A DNA stretch of 64,000 nucleotides. It comes from a virus. The stretch spans positions 1-64,000 of the IMG/VR virus record IMGVR_UViG_3300047470_000343; one strand, written 5' to 3'. A program made the translations under genes and the position numbers. This document shows positions 15,718 to 24,561 of the stretch, piece after piece. The stretch's first letter is position 1. Each line of letters starts with the position of its first letter. The notes beneath the pieces are model-generated. The model was not told the origin of the DNA, made no database searches, and saw nothing but the letters and a program-made list of their open reading frames with translations.

Positions 15718-16182
15718 ATGACCACCTTCCCGGATATGTCAGCAGCGCGGGACCGTCCCGCCTCCTGGCTCCACCTGCCGGACAAGGCCGCACTGAACGG
15801 CCTCGGTGTGACCCACCGCAGCCGGATCGCCGTGGCCGCCACCGCCGAGGCTCCGATGAAGGCCCGGACCGTAGCCCGCTCCGTGATGTCCCTCATGCTC
15901 GGAGCATCGGAAGCCTCCGCCGCGGTGAACAGGCAGGTACAGGCGTGCGTCTCCGAGCTCGCCGCCATCGCCTACACCCGGGCCGTCGGCTCGCATCTGC
16001 TGTGCGAACTGTGGCGCGACAGTGACCACGTCTTCGTGGCCGTGCAGCACGACGAGCCGCTCCCCCTGCTCCCCGACGACACCACGATCGGCCTGAACGT
16101 CGTGAAGGCCCTCGCCGACGACTACGGCTCCCACATGGTCGACGGCATGTCCCAGATGTGGGCAGCGATCCGGCTCCGCTGA
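15718..16182 (+). CDS. Anti-sigma-factor-like ATPase remnant (HATPase_c fold)
   Basis: A 154-residue protein from ATG 15718 behind ATGGAGGG. Residues about 75-154 follow the order of RsbW-type kinase-like ATPases of Streptomyces: a helix with Val-Ser-Glu-Leu, a strand pair ending in Val-Ala-Val-Gln-His-Asp, then Gly-Leu-Asn-Val-Val-Lys-Ala-Leu-Ala-Asp-Asp-Tyr-Gly and a closing Met-Trp-Ala. The usual Asn of the N box is replaced (Ala-Ala-Ile-Ala), so ATP binding may be lost. Such proteins normally bind sigma factors; an ECF sigma gene lies 3.4 kb away. The assignment is from pattern, not search. Confidence 0.6.
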   Translation: MTTFPDMSAARDRPASWLHLPDKAALNGLGVTHRSRIAVAATAEAPMKARTVARSVMSLMLGASEASAAVNRQVQACVSELAAIAYTRAVGSHLLCELWRDSDHVFVAVQHDEPLPLLPDDTTIGLNVVKALADDYGSHMVDGMSQMWAAIRLR

Positions 16183-16223
16183 CACTGCTCCCCCGGGGAA
16201 CACCCCGGCCCGCGTGCAACGGC

Positions 16224-17678
16224 TCAGCCGTAGATCTGCCACCGACTCAGCTCCTGAGCAGGCAGCATCTCCCAGCAGTCCAGCCGCCCCTCCGACTCGA
16301 TGCGTTCGGCAGCTAGCGCTTCTACCTCGGCCCACAAGTCCTCGCCCGACCGGAATGCAGGGGCGTCCGCCGTCAGCGCGGCAATCTCCTGCGACGTGAG
16401 CAGAACCCGACTCGGGTCCGCGTCCTGAAGTCCACGAGGCACCCTCCGCTCCTTGCTGCGCCCGCGGCCGGCACTCGTGCGCACCTGCGCCCGCAGCGGC
16501 TGAGTTTCCTCCCACCGGCCCGCGAACTCGGGATTCCTCGCGGCCAGCCACGTGTCGTAGCGCTCCTCAGCGGTCGGAGCCTGCCGGTACGGGCGGACCG
16601 AGTCGTCAGGCAGGAACAGATCGCCGTTGTTCGCCCGGCGCCGGATCTCGGCCGACACGTACGCCGCGACGTTCCGCGGCCGCCAGGGGACCGCCCACCG
16701 CCCGAGCTCCCGGCCGATCTCCTCCCAGCTCCAGCCCGCGGCCATCAACGGGCGCAGCGCGTACGCGAACCTGCGCACGCAGAAGCCTTGGGCCCACCAG
16801 GTGTGCAACTGGACCTCCCGGGCCTTGAGCATGGCAAGGGAGGTCTGCTGCGGCGTCCACCGGGCCGAGCGGTGAGCGGTGCCGCGAGCAGCGCGCTTGC
16901 GCGTCGTGTCTGTAGATCTCTCACCAACAGTTGATGAAGTACGGGGCTTAGGTACACCCACAGAAGGGGTGCACCGGCCGGAGTTGTCCACAGGGCCTGA
17001 ACTGGGGTTATCCACAGGGGCGGAGGCCTGGTTCCCGGCCCGCTTCGCCCGCGCTTCGGCGACCGCGAGCGTGCGGCCCTGGTCGGTCACGCCGATGACC
17101 CGGGCTCGGTACCCGGTGCCGTCGAGCCGACGGCCGTGCGCCTGGTCCCAGACCGGTGGGGCCACGGGCGCGTAGATGGTCGCCGTCCGCTTGAAGCCGA
17201 TCCCCGGGCCGAATGCCTCGCCGTGCCGGGCCCGGAGTGCGTTGCGCCGCGAGCTGCCGCGCTCCATCCAGGCGAGCAGGCCGAGCGCCCGGAGGAACCC
17301 GACGTGCTGCGTGATGCACCGCCGGGACAGCTTCAGCCGGTCGACCATGCCGTCCAGGCAGTAGGCCACCGTGCCGTCCTGGCTGCCCGGCATCCGCACG
17401 GCGATGTCCTCGGCGACGCGCACGGTCGTCGCGTTCGCGCCCTGGCAGAACCCGGCCCCGACCATGAACGCCACAGCGGGCAGCCACTGTTCGGGCATAC
17501 GGATCCGGCGGGACGCGGTTCGGGCGACCCACTGGGCCGTCTCGTCGTCCACGAGATGGAAGCCGAGGGCAGGTTTCCCCTCGGTGTCCGAGGTCACGGC
17601 ATTGATTTGTCGGCGCGTCGCCGGGTTGGGCTGGCAGCGCGCGCGGGCATGCGGCATCATGGCTCCGAGCTCAGGCAT
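16224..17678 (-). CDS. Winged-helix protein, possible replication initiator or regulator
   Basis: A protein of up to 484 residues; the exact start is uncertain (ATG at 17678, with others at 17660 and 17657 closer to a GGAG). Residues about 60-150 contain a helix-turn-helix (Leu-Lys-Leu-Ser-Arg-Arg-Cys-Ile-Thr-Gln-His-Val) with a wing, as in initiator and MarR-like folds. The second half has a Trp-Ser-Trp-Glu-Glu-Ile-Gly-Arg-Glu-Leu segment that could be a second helix-turn-helix. I recall related proteins in Streptomyces plasmids and chromosomes without a proven role. An inverted repeat (17727-17754) just upstream could be its own operator. Confidence 0.65.
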   Translation of the reverse strand: MPELGAMMPHARARCQPNPATRRQINAVTSDTEGKPALGFHLVDDETAQWVARTASRRIRMPEQWLPAVAFMVGAGFCQGANATTVRVAEDIAVRMPGSQDGTVAYCLDGMVDRLKLSRRCITQHVGFLRALGLLAWMERGSSRRNALRARHGEAFGPGIGFKRTATIYAPVAPPVWDQAHGRRLDGTGYRARVIGVTDQGRTLAVAEARAKRAGNQASAPVDNPSSGPVDNSGRCTPSVGVPKPRTSSTVGERSTDTTRKRAARGTAHRSARWTPQQTSLAMLKAREVQLHTWWAQGFCVRRFAYALRPLMAAGWSWEEIGRELGRWAVPWRPRNVAAYVSAEIRRRANNGDLFLPDDSVRPYRQAPTAEERYDTWLAARNPEFAGRWEETQPLRAQVRTSAGRGRSKERRVPRGLQDADPSRVLLTSQEIAALTADAPAFRSGEDLWAEVEALAAERIESEGRLDCWEMLPAQELSRWQIYG

Positions 17679-17726
17679 CGAAAAAGGGCATGAAAAAGCC
17701 CCGCTTGAGTGCTCTGGTGGTAGTTC

Positions 17727-17754
17727 GGAGACTCGATCAGTTGATCGGATCTCC
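17727..17754. promoter_or_regulatory. Inverted repeat upstream of the winged-helix gene
   Basis: Nested arms GGAGA / TCTCC and CGATCA / TGATCG with 2-nt spacers form a symmetric 28-bp site about 50 nt before the start at 17678. This is the form of a dimer-binding operator. No gene is visible in 17755-17894. Confidence 0.5.
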
Positions 17755-17894
17755 TCGTCGGATCTGGTAAATCCGGCGATGAAGGGCCGTGGGAGTCGCT
17801 GGGGGTGAGATCCCGGCGCTACGACCGCGGTTCAGCGGGAAGGGGCGGATGGTCCGAGGTGAGATTCGGGCCGGGGAGCCACTCCCGCGGGTAG

Positions 17895-18056
17895 CTAGGC
17901 GATAAGACCTCCGAGGGGGAGCGACGCACAGAACACGGGCACCAGGACCGCAGACAGCACACAAAGGCCCACCGGACGCCGGCGCACGACGCGCCGCCCG
18001 GTGGGCCTAGTCGTTGTTGCGTGATCCCCACCGTGGGCGGGTACATTGGTGCTCAT
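17895..18056 (-). CDS. Small single-pass membrane protein
   Basis: A 53-residue protein from ATG 18056 with GAAGGA 8 nt upstream. A basic, Arg-rich middle is followed by a C-terminal transmembrane segment (Leu-Cys-Val-Leu-Ser-Ala-Val-Leu-Val-Pro-Val). The layout is that of small plasmid membrane proteins, but no family can be named. The 217 nt upstream (18057-18273) hold no clear gene. Confidence 0.5.
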   Translation of the reverse strand: MSTNVPAHGGDHATTTRPTGRRVVRRRPVGLCVLSAVLVPVFCASLPLGGLIA

Positions 18057-18273
18057 CGAGACCGATCCTTCTTGTAGGTCTCCCAGGAAAGCCCCGCCAG
18101 GGACGCTCTGCTGCTGGTTTGGACGCCGGTGCAGTGTGAGCGTGGCGGGGTATTTCTGGTTCTGGTGGCTATTCAAGTTGACCGCGATGCTAGCGGTGGC
18201 CCTCAGACTAGACCGTCGGCAGTGCTCCGCGTGTCTATCCCACACAGCGTGCCGTCGTGTCGATGACTAGTCA

Positions 18274-18831
18274 TCACCGGCCCTTGCCCTTGCGGGCGGT
18301 GAACTTGTCGCTTGCCTGCTCGGCCTGGTACTCGGCGACGTGCTGCTCGGGCAAGTAGGCGACGGGCAGGCCGGTCTCGTTGTCGCAGATCGCCCAGGGC
18401 AGCAGCTTGCCGTCGTACCGCTGGTCGTCCTGCGGGCGGAACTGTGTGCCGTAGCGGGCGGGCGGCCGTCGGCGGTCGGAGAGGGGGCCCACCGACCGGA
18501 ACAGTCGGCTGATGCGCCGCTCCGTGTCGGGGGAGGCGGTCTCTTCCGCCGGGTCGCCCGCCGGGGCGGCCTCCGGGAGCGGTGGGGCCGGCCACTGGTT
18601 GGTGTCGATGCCGACCTTCCTCAGTTCCGCCAGCGGGGTGTGGGTGCTGCGCGCCAGGAGGTAGGTGTTCTGTTCCTCGCGCGTGCCCGCCTGCCGGTGC
18701 CCGAGCGAGACGTGCAGGGCCTGGAGATCCCCGCGGAGCCGCTCGGCGGTCGTGTGGTCGTCGTTGTACAGCGCGGCGAACAGGCGGTTGACCATGTCGG
18801 TCCGGTACTGGGCTATCGAGTGCTCGTCCAC
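18274..18831 (-). CDS. Hypothetical charged protein
   Basis: A 185-residue protein. GTG 18831 is preferred because AAGGA lies 7 nt upstream; a GTG at 18837 is too close to it. Helical N-terminus, Pro/Ala-rich middle and a Lys/Arg end. Not recognised. It follows the small helix-turn-helix gene at 18917-19147, possibly in one transcript. Confidence 0.65.
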   Translation of the reverse strand: MDEHSIAQYRTDMVNRLFAALYNDDHTTAERLRGDLQALHVSLGHRQAGTREEQNTYLLARSTHTPLAELRKVGIDTNQWPAPPLPEAAPAGDPAEETASPDTERRISRLFRSVGPLSDRRRPPARYGTQFRPQDDQRYDGKLLPWAICDNETGLPVAYLPEQHVAEYQAEQASDKFTARKGKGR

Positions 18832-18916
18832 AGCCACATCCTTGCTGGTTGACGGGCACTTACTCCGATGATCACCGGGTCTTCACTGGCTGGTCCGAAC
18901 ATCTCCGGGTGCTCGG

Positions 18917-19147
18917 TCACACCGCTACCTGGAGGCGCTGGGCCGGGAGCGGGTGGAGGCGGACGCGCTTGTAGCGGAGTTGGCCCTCGACGCGGCACAC
19001 CGTGATGGAGCCCCTCCGGCGGCCGGCGCGCAGCAGCTTGTCGGCTTCCCGGAGCGGCAGGCCGATGTGGCGGGCACTGTCCTCGGCGTCGAGCCAGGTT
19101 TCCCACGGAAGTCGGTTGATGCGCTGCGCCACGTTGTCAGCGTTCAT
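18917..19147 (-). CDS. Small helix-turn-helix protein
   Basis: A 76-residue basic protein from ATG 19147, with GAAAGGGGG upstream. Residues about 18-45 read as a helix-turn-helix (Asp-Ser-Ala-Arg-His-Ile-Gly-Leu-Pro-Leu-Arg-Glu-Ala), then a basic strand, similar in size and layout to excisionase or MerR-like regulators. It has one of the best ACGAGCGA leaders (19178-19197) and a box at 19217-19237. A phage switch or excisionase role is inference. Confidence 0.65.
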   Translation of the reverse strand: MNADNVAQRINRLPWETWLDAEDSARHIGLPLREADKLLRAGRRRGSITVCRVEGQLRYKRVRLHPLPAQRLQVAV

Positions 19148-19177
19148 GGCATTGGCCCCCTTTCTTCTCCTGGTTGT

Positions 19178-19197
19178 GCCGGTTCGCTCGTACCGGC
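19178..19197 (-). promoter_or_regulatory. ACGAGCGA-loop hairpin H6
   Basis: On the minus strand a perfect 6-bp stem GCCGGT / ACCGGC encloses ACGAGCGA, 31 nt upstream of ATG 19147. Confidence 0.8.
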
Positions 19198-19216
19198 TCA
19201 GGGGTTGCGTGCCCAC

Positions 19217-19237
19217 AGTAATGCACTCCACGTCAAT
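19217..19237 (-). promoter_or_regulatory. Early promoter-like box
   Basis: Minus-strand ATTGACGTGGAGTGCATTACT, a variant of the early box. The loop of H6 begins 45 nt after TTGA. The remaining divergent gap up to the sigma gene (19238-19548) is more AT-rich than its surroundings and must hold the sigma-operon promoter, which I cannot pinpoint. Confidence 0.45.
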
Positions 19238-19548
19238 CGCTAAGAGAAAGTGCCGATTGTTCGACCTGTCGACCGGTTTGGACGTAGGACGTGTGAACAC
19301 GCTGGAAACGTCTTGTCTCAACTTGGTAACTTTCCGGCCACCCCTCTGGCCCGAAATGATAAACGCCTTGGGCGACTTGCCCGGAATGCCTGACGGCTAA
19401 TCAGGACACATAAGACGACAGTTATTCACTTCTCCACCCACCCATCTCGTAGCTTTTCGATTATCTGTTCGAGTCAGTAGTACTCTAGCGCCACACCACT
19501 GACGGAAGATGGCCCTCAAGCAGCAACGACAGGGGAGCGGGGGAGCGG

Positions 19549-20265
19549 ATGAGCGACGCAAGAAGCGCGAGCTCGCGGCAGCCCGAAAGTGGCGCCGCAG
19601 CACATCCGCTGGAGGAGGCCGCCGCCCAGGCCGCGGCCAATCCCAGTGACAAAGCCGCTCTCGCCGAGCTCTTCAACGCGCTTTATGAGCCGGTCGTCCG
19701 CTACATGCAGGCCCGCGTCTACGACCCGTGCCTTGCGGAAGACCTGGCGCAGGACGTGTTCGTGAAGCTCGTGCAGGGCATCGGCCGCTACACCGGCGGC
19801 GGCATCTACGGATGGGTGTGGGCGATAGCCCGCAGCACCGCGGCGGACCACTTCCGCCCGATGCGCAATCGTGGCTACGAGACGCCCACCGGCGAGATCT
19901 GGCAACTCGACGCCCCGAGCGCCGACATGGGCCCGGAAGAACTCGCCGAATGGGCGGACCTTCGGGTGGCAATCAACAGAAAGCTCTCCAAACTCCCCGA
20001 CGATCAGCAAGAAGTGTTGCGACTGCGCCTGATCGCCGGACTCTCTACCGCCGAGGTCGCTGAGGTAATGGCGAAGCCTGCGGGTACCATTCGCGTATTG
20101 CAGTGCCGCGCCCTTGCGAAGCTGCGGAAGCTGATGCCGGAAGGCAACAGTTCCATGGCTTCACTCCTGCTCTCGGCTACAGACCCGCAGCAGGAACAGG
20201 CTTTGATGAATGCGGCGCCAGTGGTCGTGACGGTGAGGGAGATTAGGCATGCTGAGTCGCGATAG
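19549..20265 (+). CDS. ECF (sigma-70 family) RNA polymerase sigma factor
   Basis: A 238-residue protein from ATG 19549 after GGGGGAG. Region 2 lies at about residues 40-105 (Leu-Ala-Glu-Asp-Leu-Ala-Gln-Asp-Val-Phe-Val-Lys and a Trp-Val-Trp-Ala-Ile-Ala-Arg segment); region 4 at about 145-200 (Leu-Pro-Asp-Asp-Gln-Gln-Glu-Val-Leu-Arg-Leu-Arg, then a helix-turn-helix Leu-Ser-Thr-Ala-Glu-Val-Ala-Glu-Val-Met). This two-region form is the ECF group, which directs RNA polymerase to special promoters. It overlaps the next gene by 17 nt, so the operon is coupled. It could serve phage genes or be cargo from a host chromosome. Confidence 0.85.
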   Translation: MSDARSASSRQPESGAAAHPLEEAAAQAAANPSDKAALAELFNALYEPVVRYMQARVYDPCLAEDLAQDVFVKLVQGIGRYTGGGIYGWVWAIARSTAADHFRPMRNRGYETPTGEIWQLDAPSADMGPEELAEWADLRVAINRKLSKLPDDQQEVLRLRLIAGLSTAEVAEVMAKPAGTIRVLQCRALAKLRKLMPEGNSSMASLLLSATDPQQEQALMNAAPVVVTVREIRHAESR

Positions 20266-20635
20266 TGGCCACGCCGCGGAGCGCCTTGACCGATGCCTGT
20301 CGGGCGACGCAGTCCCACACGACGCGGACACCCGCAACGCGGTGACGCTCGCCCGGCTGCTCATGCCGAAGCGCCCCATCAGCCAGGCCGCCCGCGACCA
20401 CGCCTTCGAGGCGATGATGCGTGAGGCGGACCGCGTCGGCCGCACCCCCTCGAACACCGAAGCCGCCCCCGCGGATGTTGTTGACCCTGGGGTCAACATT
20501 CGAACTGCGAGCGCCGGCCACGGGCTCACCCTGCGCGTCGCCGACATCGAACACGTCGACGACGCGCGTATGGAGGAGATCGCCGCCCGGGTCGCGGAGC
20601 GCCTCGGGCAGAGAGCACCGGATCGGAACCCGTGA
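20249..20635 (+). CDS. Small protein of the sigma operon
   Basis: A 128-residue protein with GGGAGA before ATG 20249. Acidic and helical, without the His-x3-Cys-x2-Cys signature of zinc anti-sigma factors and without a membrane segment. Its place between the sigma factor and a membrane protein suggests a part in controlling the sigma factor, but there is no direct evidence. It overlaps the next gene by 4 nt (GTGA). Confidence 0.7.
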   Translation: MLSRDSGHAAERLDRCLSGDAVPHDADTRNAVTLARLLMPKRPISQAARDHAFEAMMREADRVGRTPSNTEAAPADVVDPGVNIRTASAGHGLTLRVADIEHVDDARMEEIAARVAERLGQRAPDRNP

Positions 20636-22311
20636 GCGGACTGCAAGAACTGCGGGTTCTCCAGGAGGACATGGGCTCGGACGCCGTCACGTTCGAGAAC
20701 ACCCAAGAGGGCGTCACCTACCTGTTCATCAACCCGAACCAGAGCTTTGAGTCCGCAGTCAAAAGCGTGATGAGGGCCTGCCCTGACCTCACCCTCACCG
20801 AGGTCCAGGAGCTCATCCGCAAGCACTGCCACGACATCGTCGAGATGAACGCACGGATGGGCGCCGCTCAGCAGCCCATCCCGCGCTTCGACACCCCCTA
20901 TGACCTCGCCCCGGTCCCGGCAGAGGACAAGGGAGCGCACCGGCGGCCCCGGCCGCCCAGGTGGGCCCGTATCGCCGCCGTCGCCGCCCCGGCCCTGGTC
21001 GGCGGCACGCTGATCGCCCACTTCTTCAGCCCCGCCGGGGACAACGCCCAGGGCGGCTCCGGCAACGGCATCACCGTCAGCCAGCAGGACACGGCCAGCG
21101 TCTTCGACGACCCCACGTACAAGCAGTTCGTGGCCGACGGCAGCCTGCGCTGCCAGCCGCTCGGACAGTACGCGGCCAAGTGCGTCGACGAGGACGGCCA
21201 GATCATGCTCTCCGAGGCGAGCGTGGGCGACTCCGCCGTGTTCACGTTCTCCTACGACGACGAGAAGATCGGCTTCCGAGTCTTCGAGGACGCCTCGGAC
21301 GCCAAGCTCTGGTACTCCGAGGACGGCAACCGCCGGCTCTACGACAACATGAAGATCGTCGGCCGGGTTGTGCTCTGGGGCACGGACACCAAGCGCGTAC
21401 GCGACTGGGGCAACGCCCTTGCCACGCAGTCCTCCAACCAGTCTTCCGTCATGGGACACCAGATCCCGCAGAGCGCACTCAGCGCCCTTCCCCCGCGCCT
21501 GGCCGTGCTCGCCTTGGGCACCCTCGGCATTGGTGACACGAGCAAGGTCAAAGCGCCCGCCGGGTCCATCCATGCGGCGCAGACCCTGCGCGCGGTGGAA
21601 TTGGTCATGGGCCTCGCCGAGGACGATGACGGCCGCGGTTACAGGAACGTTCCTGCGGGCCCCAGTGACGCGGTTGCCGTCGCGGCGGATGCGCCCCGGC
21701 CGCCGGTGTGGGGTGCGGGCAACGGTGTCGGCCCGAGCGCTGTCGCCAGCCCGTCACCGGTGACCGACCCGGTGAGTACGGCCACGGCCCCGGCTCCCGA
21801 GCCTCAGCCTCCGGCCGCTGCCTCTCCGGCGCCTGAGCCCCCGGCGTCCACCGCGCCGACGGCTCCGGCAGCCCCTCCGCCCGCGACCGCACCCCCGGCG
21901 AGCACGACACCGTCCGCCCCCGCGTCGGCGCCGCCCGCGAGCGTGAGATCGGAACCCCCGGCGGACATCACCACCACCACGCTGCCGCCGGCCGACGCGA
22001 CGACTCCGCCGGTAGCGGTGAGCGAACCGGCCCCCGCGCCGTCGGAGCCCGCGGCGCCGACGCCGGTGCAGCCGGTGGCGGATGCCCCGCAGCAGGACCC
22101 CGTGCCGGTGGCCCCGGCTTCGGGCGAACTGGCTCCCGTCGACCAGGCGCCCGCCGATCCGGCGCCCGTCGAGTCCATCGAGTCGGTTCCTGCCGATCCG
22201 GCGGCGACCGAACCGGCCGAGGAGACACCGGCACCGTCCGACGCAGCCGAGGAGGACGGGGGCAGCGACGACCTGCTCATCCTGGACTCCTCATGGACAG
22301 TCGGAGCCTGA
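20632..22311 (+). CDS. Membrane protein with Pro/Ala-rich tail, sigma operon
   Basis: A 559-residue protein starting at GTG 20632, overlapping the upstream TGA. Residues 1-100 are cytoplasmic by charge, one transmembrane segment lies at about 108-128, then a globular part to about 330, and a long Pro/Ala/Ser/Glu tail to the end. The layout is that of a membrane sensor or anchor paired with an ECF sigma factor. The long tail could cross the peptidoglycan. No catalytic motif. A strong terminator follows. Confidence 0.75.
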   Translation: MSGLQELRVLQEDMGSDAVTFENTQEGVTYLFINPNQSFESAVKSVMRACPDLTLTEVQELIRKHCHDIVEMNARMGAAQQPIPRFDTPYDLAPVPAEDKGAHRRPRPPRWARIAAVAAPALVGGTLIAHFFSPAGDNAQGGSGNGITVSQQDTASVFDDPTYKQFVADGSLRCQPLGQYAAKCVDEDGQIMLSEASVGDSAVFTFSYDDEKIGFRVFEDASDAKLWYSEDGNRRLYDNMKIVGRVVLWGTDTKRVRDWGNALATQSSNQSSVMGHQIPQSALSALPPRLAVLALGTLGIGDTSKVKAPAGSIHAAQTLRAVELVMGLAEDDDGRGYRNVPAGPSDAVAVAADAPRPPVWGAGNGVGPSAVASPSPVTDPVSTATAPAPEPQPPAAASPAPEPPASTAPTAPAAPPPATAPPASTTPSAPASAPPASVRSEPPADITTTTLPPADATTPPVAVSEPAPAPSEPAAPTPVQPVADAPQQDPVPVAPASGELAPVDQAPADPAPVESIESVPADPAATEPAEETPAPSDAAEEDGGSDDLLILDSSWTVGA

Positions 22312-22317
22312 ACACCC

Positions 22318-22352
22318 CGAAGGGGCCCCGGACATGGTCCGGGGCCCCTTCG
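22318..22352. terminator. Strong bidirectional terminator
   Basis: A perfect 16-bp stem (CGAAGGGGCCCCGGAC and its complement) with a 3-nt loop sits between the convergent 3' ends of the sigma operon (22311) and the SSB gene (22369). Confidence 0.8.
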
Positions 22353-22368
22353 CGTGTCCTGTGCACGG

Positions 22369-22866
22369 TCAGAAAGGCGGCTCGTCGCCGTACGCGGCGG
22401 GCGTGCCCGCCGCACCCGTCCGGGCGGGCGCGCCGCCCGTGGCCCACGGGTCGTCGGCGGGCGGTCCCGACTGCTGACGCTGCTGGCTCTGGCCGCCGCC
22501 CCCAGACGTCTTGGTCACCTTCGCCGTGGCGTTCTTCAGGCTCGCGCCGACCTCCTCGACGTCCAGCTCGTACACGGTGCGCTTGACGCCCTCGCGGTCC
22601 TCGTACGAGCGCTGCTTGAGCCGTCCCTGAACGATGACGCGCATGCCGCGCTGGAGTGACTCCGCGGCGTTCTCCGCGGCTTGACGCCACACCGAGCAGG
22701 TCAGGAACAGGCTGTCGCCGTCCTTCCACTCGTTGGTCTGCCGGTCGAAGGTCCGCGGAGTCGACGCGATACGGAACTTGGCCACCGCGGCGCCGGACGG
22801 GGTGAAGCGGAGTTCTGGGTCGTCGACCAGGTTGCCGACGACGGTTATGACGGTCTCGCCTGCCAC
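22369..22866 (-). CDS. ssb: Single-stranded DNA-binding protein
   Basis: A 165-residue protein. The OB-fold covers about residues 1-110 ([13 protein letters not shown], then Trp-Arg-Gln-Ala-Ala-Glu-Asn and Val-Gln-Gly-Arg-Leu). A Gly/Gln-rich linker leads to the acidic tip Asp-Glu-Pro-Pro-Phe, the usual partner-binding end of bacterial SSB. It would coat single-stranded DNA in replication and work with the ERF recombinase. Length is close to that of host SSB. Confidence 0.93.
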   Translation of the reverse strand: MAGETVITVVGNLVDDPELRFTPSGAAVAKFRIASTPRTFDRQTNEWKDGDSLFLTCSVWRQAAENAAESLQRGMRVIVQGRLKQRSYEDREGVKRTVYELDVEEVGASLKNATAKVTKTSGGGGQSQQRQQSGPPADDPWATGGAPARTGAAGTPAAYGDEPPF

Positions 22867-22921
22867 AGGTGGGCCTTTCGAGGATGGCGGCCGGCCCGCG
22901 GATGCGGACCGGCCGGGTTGG

Positions 22922-23863
22922 TCAGGAGAACAGCAGCTTCCACGTGGCCGGGCCGGGGATGCCGTCCGCGTCGCCCTTCAGCGAGGCGTGCGCGAGCTGG
23001 AACGCCTTGGTGGCCTTCCGGTCGGACTCCGTCCACTTCGGGCCGGGGCCCGAACTGTAGTACTTGCCGTACCCCTTCTTCGTGAGCTGCCTGCCCAGCG
23101 CGGTGACGTGCACGTTCTTCTTGCCCGGCCCGAAGTACTGGCGGCCGGGGAACGGCGGCGCGGGCTTCGGGACGATCTTCGGGAAGTGCACGGGCGGAGT
23201 CGTCGGCTTGCTCGCCGTGTCGTCGCCCTTGGCCAGGGCGACGATCGTCTTGGCCTTCGCGAGGATCTTCCCGAACGGGATGCTGCCCGGGTCGCCGTGC
23301 CAGTTCTCGGGGGCGTGCATGTGCCCGCAGATGCCGGAGAACTTGTTCCACTCGGCGTACGACATGCGCACGCTGGTCGCGCCGTACGAGGACGGATAGG
23401 GCAGCCACTTGTCCGGCCCGGTGAGCGGGATGCCTTCGTTGAGGTGAAGCCAGGCGATGACCTCGGCCAGCTCGTCGTACGCCCACTCAGGGGCGTCCGG
23501 CCAGTAGATGTAATCCACCCCGGCCTTGAGCTTGCCCCACGACGTCTTGTGCGCCGGGTCGCAGGTGCCCACGAGCTCCAGTTGGATCACGTTCAGGGTG
23601 TTGGTCTCGACGCCGCCGCTCGCGTTCACCAGGGCCCGCGCGGAGCGGTTCAGCGCGAAGTGCTGGTACATCTCCAGCTTCTCCATGCTGATGAGCGGCA
23701 GGCCGGTCAGGTTCGGGGCTTCGGCTCCGTTGCTGTAGGAGACGACGCCCGTCCCCTCCGTCGTGTGCAGACACAGAACGTTGGGATCCATGAGGGATCC
23801 CTCGTACGTGTCGCCGTACCAGTGCGTGCCGCGTATCGCGCCGGGATACAGGGTGGTCGTCAT
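22922..23863 (-). CDS. Endolysin: N-acetylmuramoyl-L-alanine amidase with peptidoglycan-binding domain
   Basis: A 313-residue protein. The N-terminal domain (about 1-190) has the amidase_2/PGRP layout: Leu-His-Thr-Thr-Glu-Gly near residue 33 and a later [10 protein letters not shown], giving zinc-binding histidines. A Pro-rich linker follows, then a C-terminal peptidoglycan-binding domain (about 240-313, ending Asp-Gly-Ile-Pro-Gly-Pro-Ala-Thr-Trp). There is no signal peptide, so a holin would release it. Its ribosome binding site is inside a perfect 10-bp stem (23868-23877 / 23893-23902). Confidence 0.88.
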   Translation of the reverse strand: MTTTLYPGAIRGTHWYGDTYEGSLMDPNVLCLHTTEGTGVVSYSNGAEAPNLTGLPLISMEKLEMYQHFALNRSARALVNASGGVETNTLNVIQLELVGTCDPAHKTSWGKLKAGVDYIYWPDAPEWAYDELAEVIAWLHLNEGIPLTGPDKWLPYPSSYGATSVRMSYAEWNKFSGICGHMHAPENWHGDPGSIPFGKILAKAKTIVALAKGDDTASKPTTPPVHFPKIVPKPAPPFPGRQYFGPGKKNVHVTALGRQLTKKGYGKYYSSGPGPKWTESDRKATKAFQLAHASLKGDADGIPGPATWKLLFS

Positions 23864-23867
23864 TGCG

Positions 23868-23902
23868 TGCGTCCTCCGAGACCGTGGGGCTTGGAGGACG
23901 CA
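23868..23902 (-). promoter_or_regulatory. Hairpin covering the endolysin ribosome binding site
   Basis: TGCGTCCTCC pairs with GGAGGACGCA; the second arm on the minus strand is the GGAGGA ribosome binding site of the amidase gene (ATG 23863). A 10-bp perfect stem with a 15-nt loop would hide this site. Confidence 0.7.
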
Positions 23903-23935
23903 GGGTGGCGACCGGAGAGGGTTAACGTCCCGGGC

Positions 23936-24535
23936 TCACTCCTCGCCCGGGTCGGCGTCGTCGGGGTACTGGAGGGCGTGCAGCGTCTCGGCGAGACGGG
24001 TCGCGAGGTCGGCGGCCGGGCCGGTCTGCTCGACTTGCAGCGGGCCCCCGGCGGCGCCGGTGAGCTCGACCTCCAGGTGGTCCTCCTTGCCGTACTGCTT
24101 GCGGTGCTGCCGCTCCAGATACCAGGCAGCCGCACGCCAGTCCGGGGGAGTCGTGATCGTCTCTTCGAGCACCTTCCCCGAGTGCGGGTCGAACTTCCTG
24201 TGCGTGGTGACGATGCCGCCGCGGCTGGCCCGGCGGATGTCGAGCGCTGCCGACAGCGCGGCCGCGGACCGGGCCCGCTCGATCTTCTCGAAGAACTCCA
24301 CGAACACGTCGAGCTCGGGGTCCGGGTCGGTGCCGGCCGCCCGGTCGACGCACTCCGTACGGCCGTAGGCCATCCACCGCAGGAACGTGGCCCGGGAAAT
24401 GCCCGCGTGAACGGCCGCCAGGTCCACGGCGAGACCCGCCCGGCTCGCCTCGATCAGCCGGTCCTCGACCTCGGGCGTCATCAGCCGCGCTCGCGCCGGA
24501 GTGGCGGAGCGGCGACGGTGCTTACGGCGAGCCAT
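23936..24535 (-). CDS. Terminase small subunit-like protein
   Basis: A 199-residue protein with a very basic start (Lys/Arg-rich) and a helix-turn-helix at about residues 35-55 (Ala-Gly-Ile-Ser-Arg-Ala-Thr-Phe-Leu-Arg-Trp), followed by a helical segment and an acidic tail. This is the layout of phage small terminase subunits, which recognise the packaging site. A generic DNA-binding phage protein is the alternative. The large subunit is not in this window. Confidence 0.6.
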   Translation of the reverse strand: MARRKHRRRSATPARARLMTPEVEDRLIEASRAGLAVDLAAVHAGISRATFLRWMAYGRTECVDRAAGTDPDPELDVFVEFFEKIERARSAAALSAALDIRRASRGGIVTTHRKFDPHSGKVLEETITTPPDWRAAAWYLERQHRKQYGKEDHLEVELTGAAGGPLQVEQTGPAADLATRLAETLHALQYPDDADPGEE

Positions 24536-24561
24536 GGCGCGGACCGTAGATGATCACCTGG

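Noticed and set aside
17700-17800. tRNA-like segment (AGTTCGGAGACTCGATC)
   Set aside because: No acceptor or anticodon stems can be drawn; it is explained by the inverted repeat at 17727-17754.
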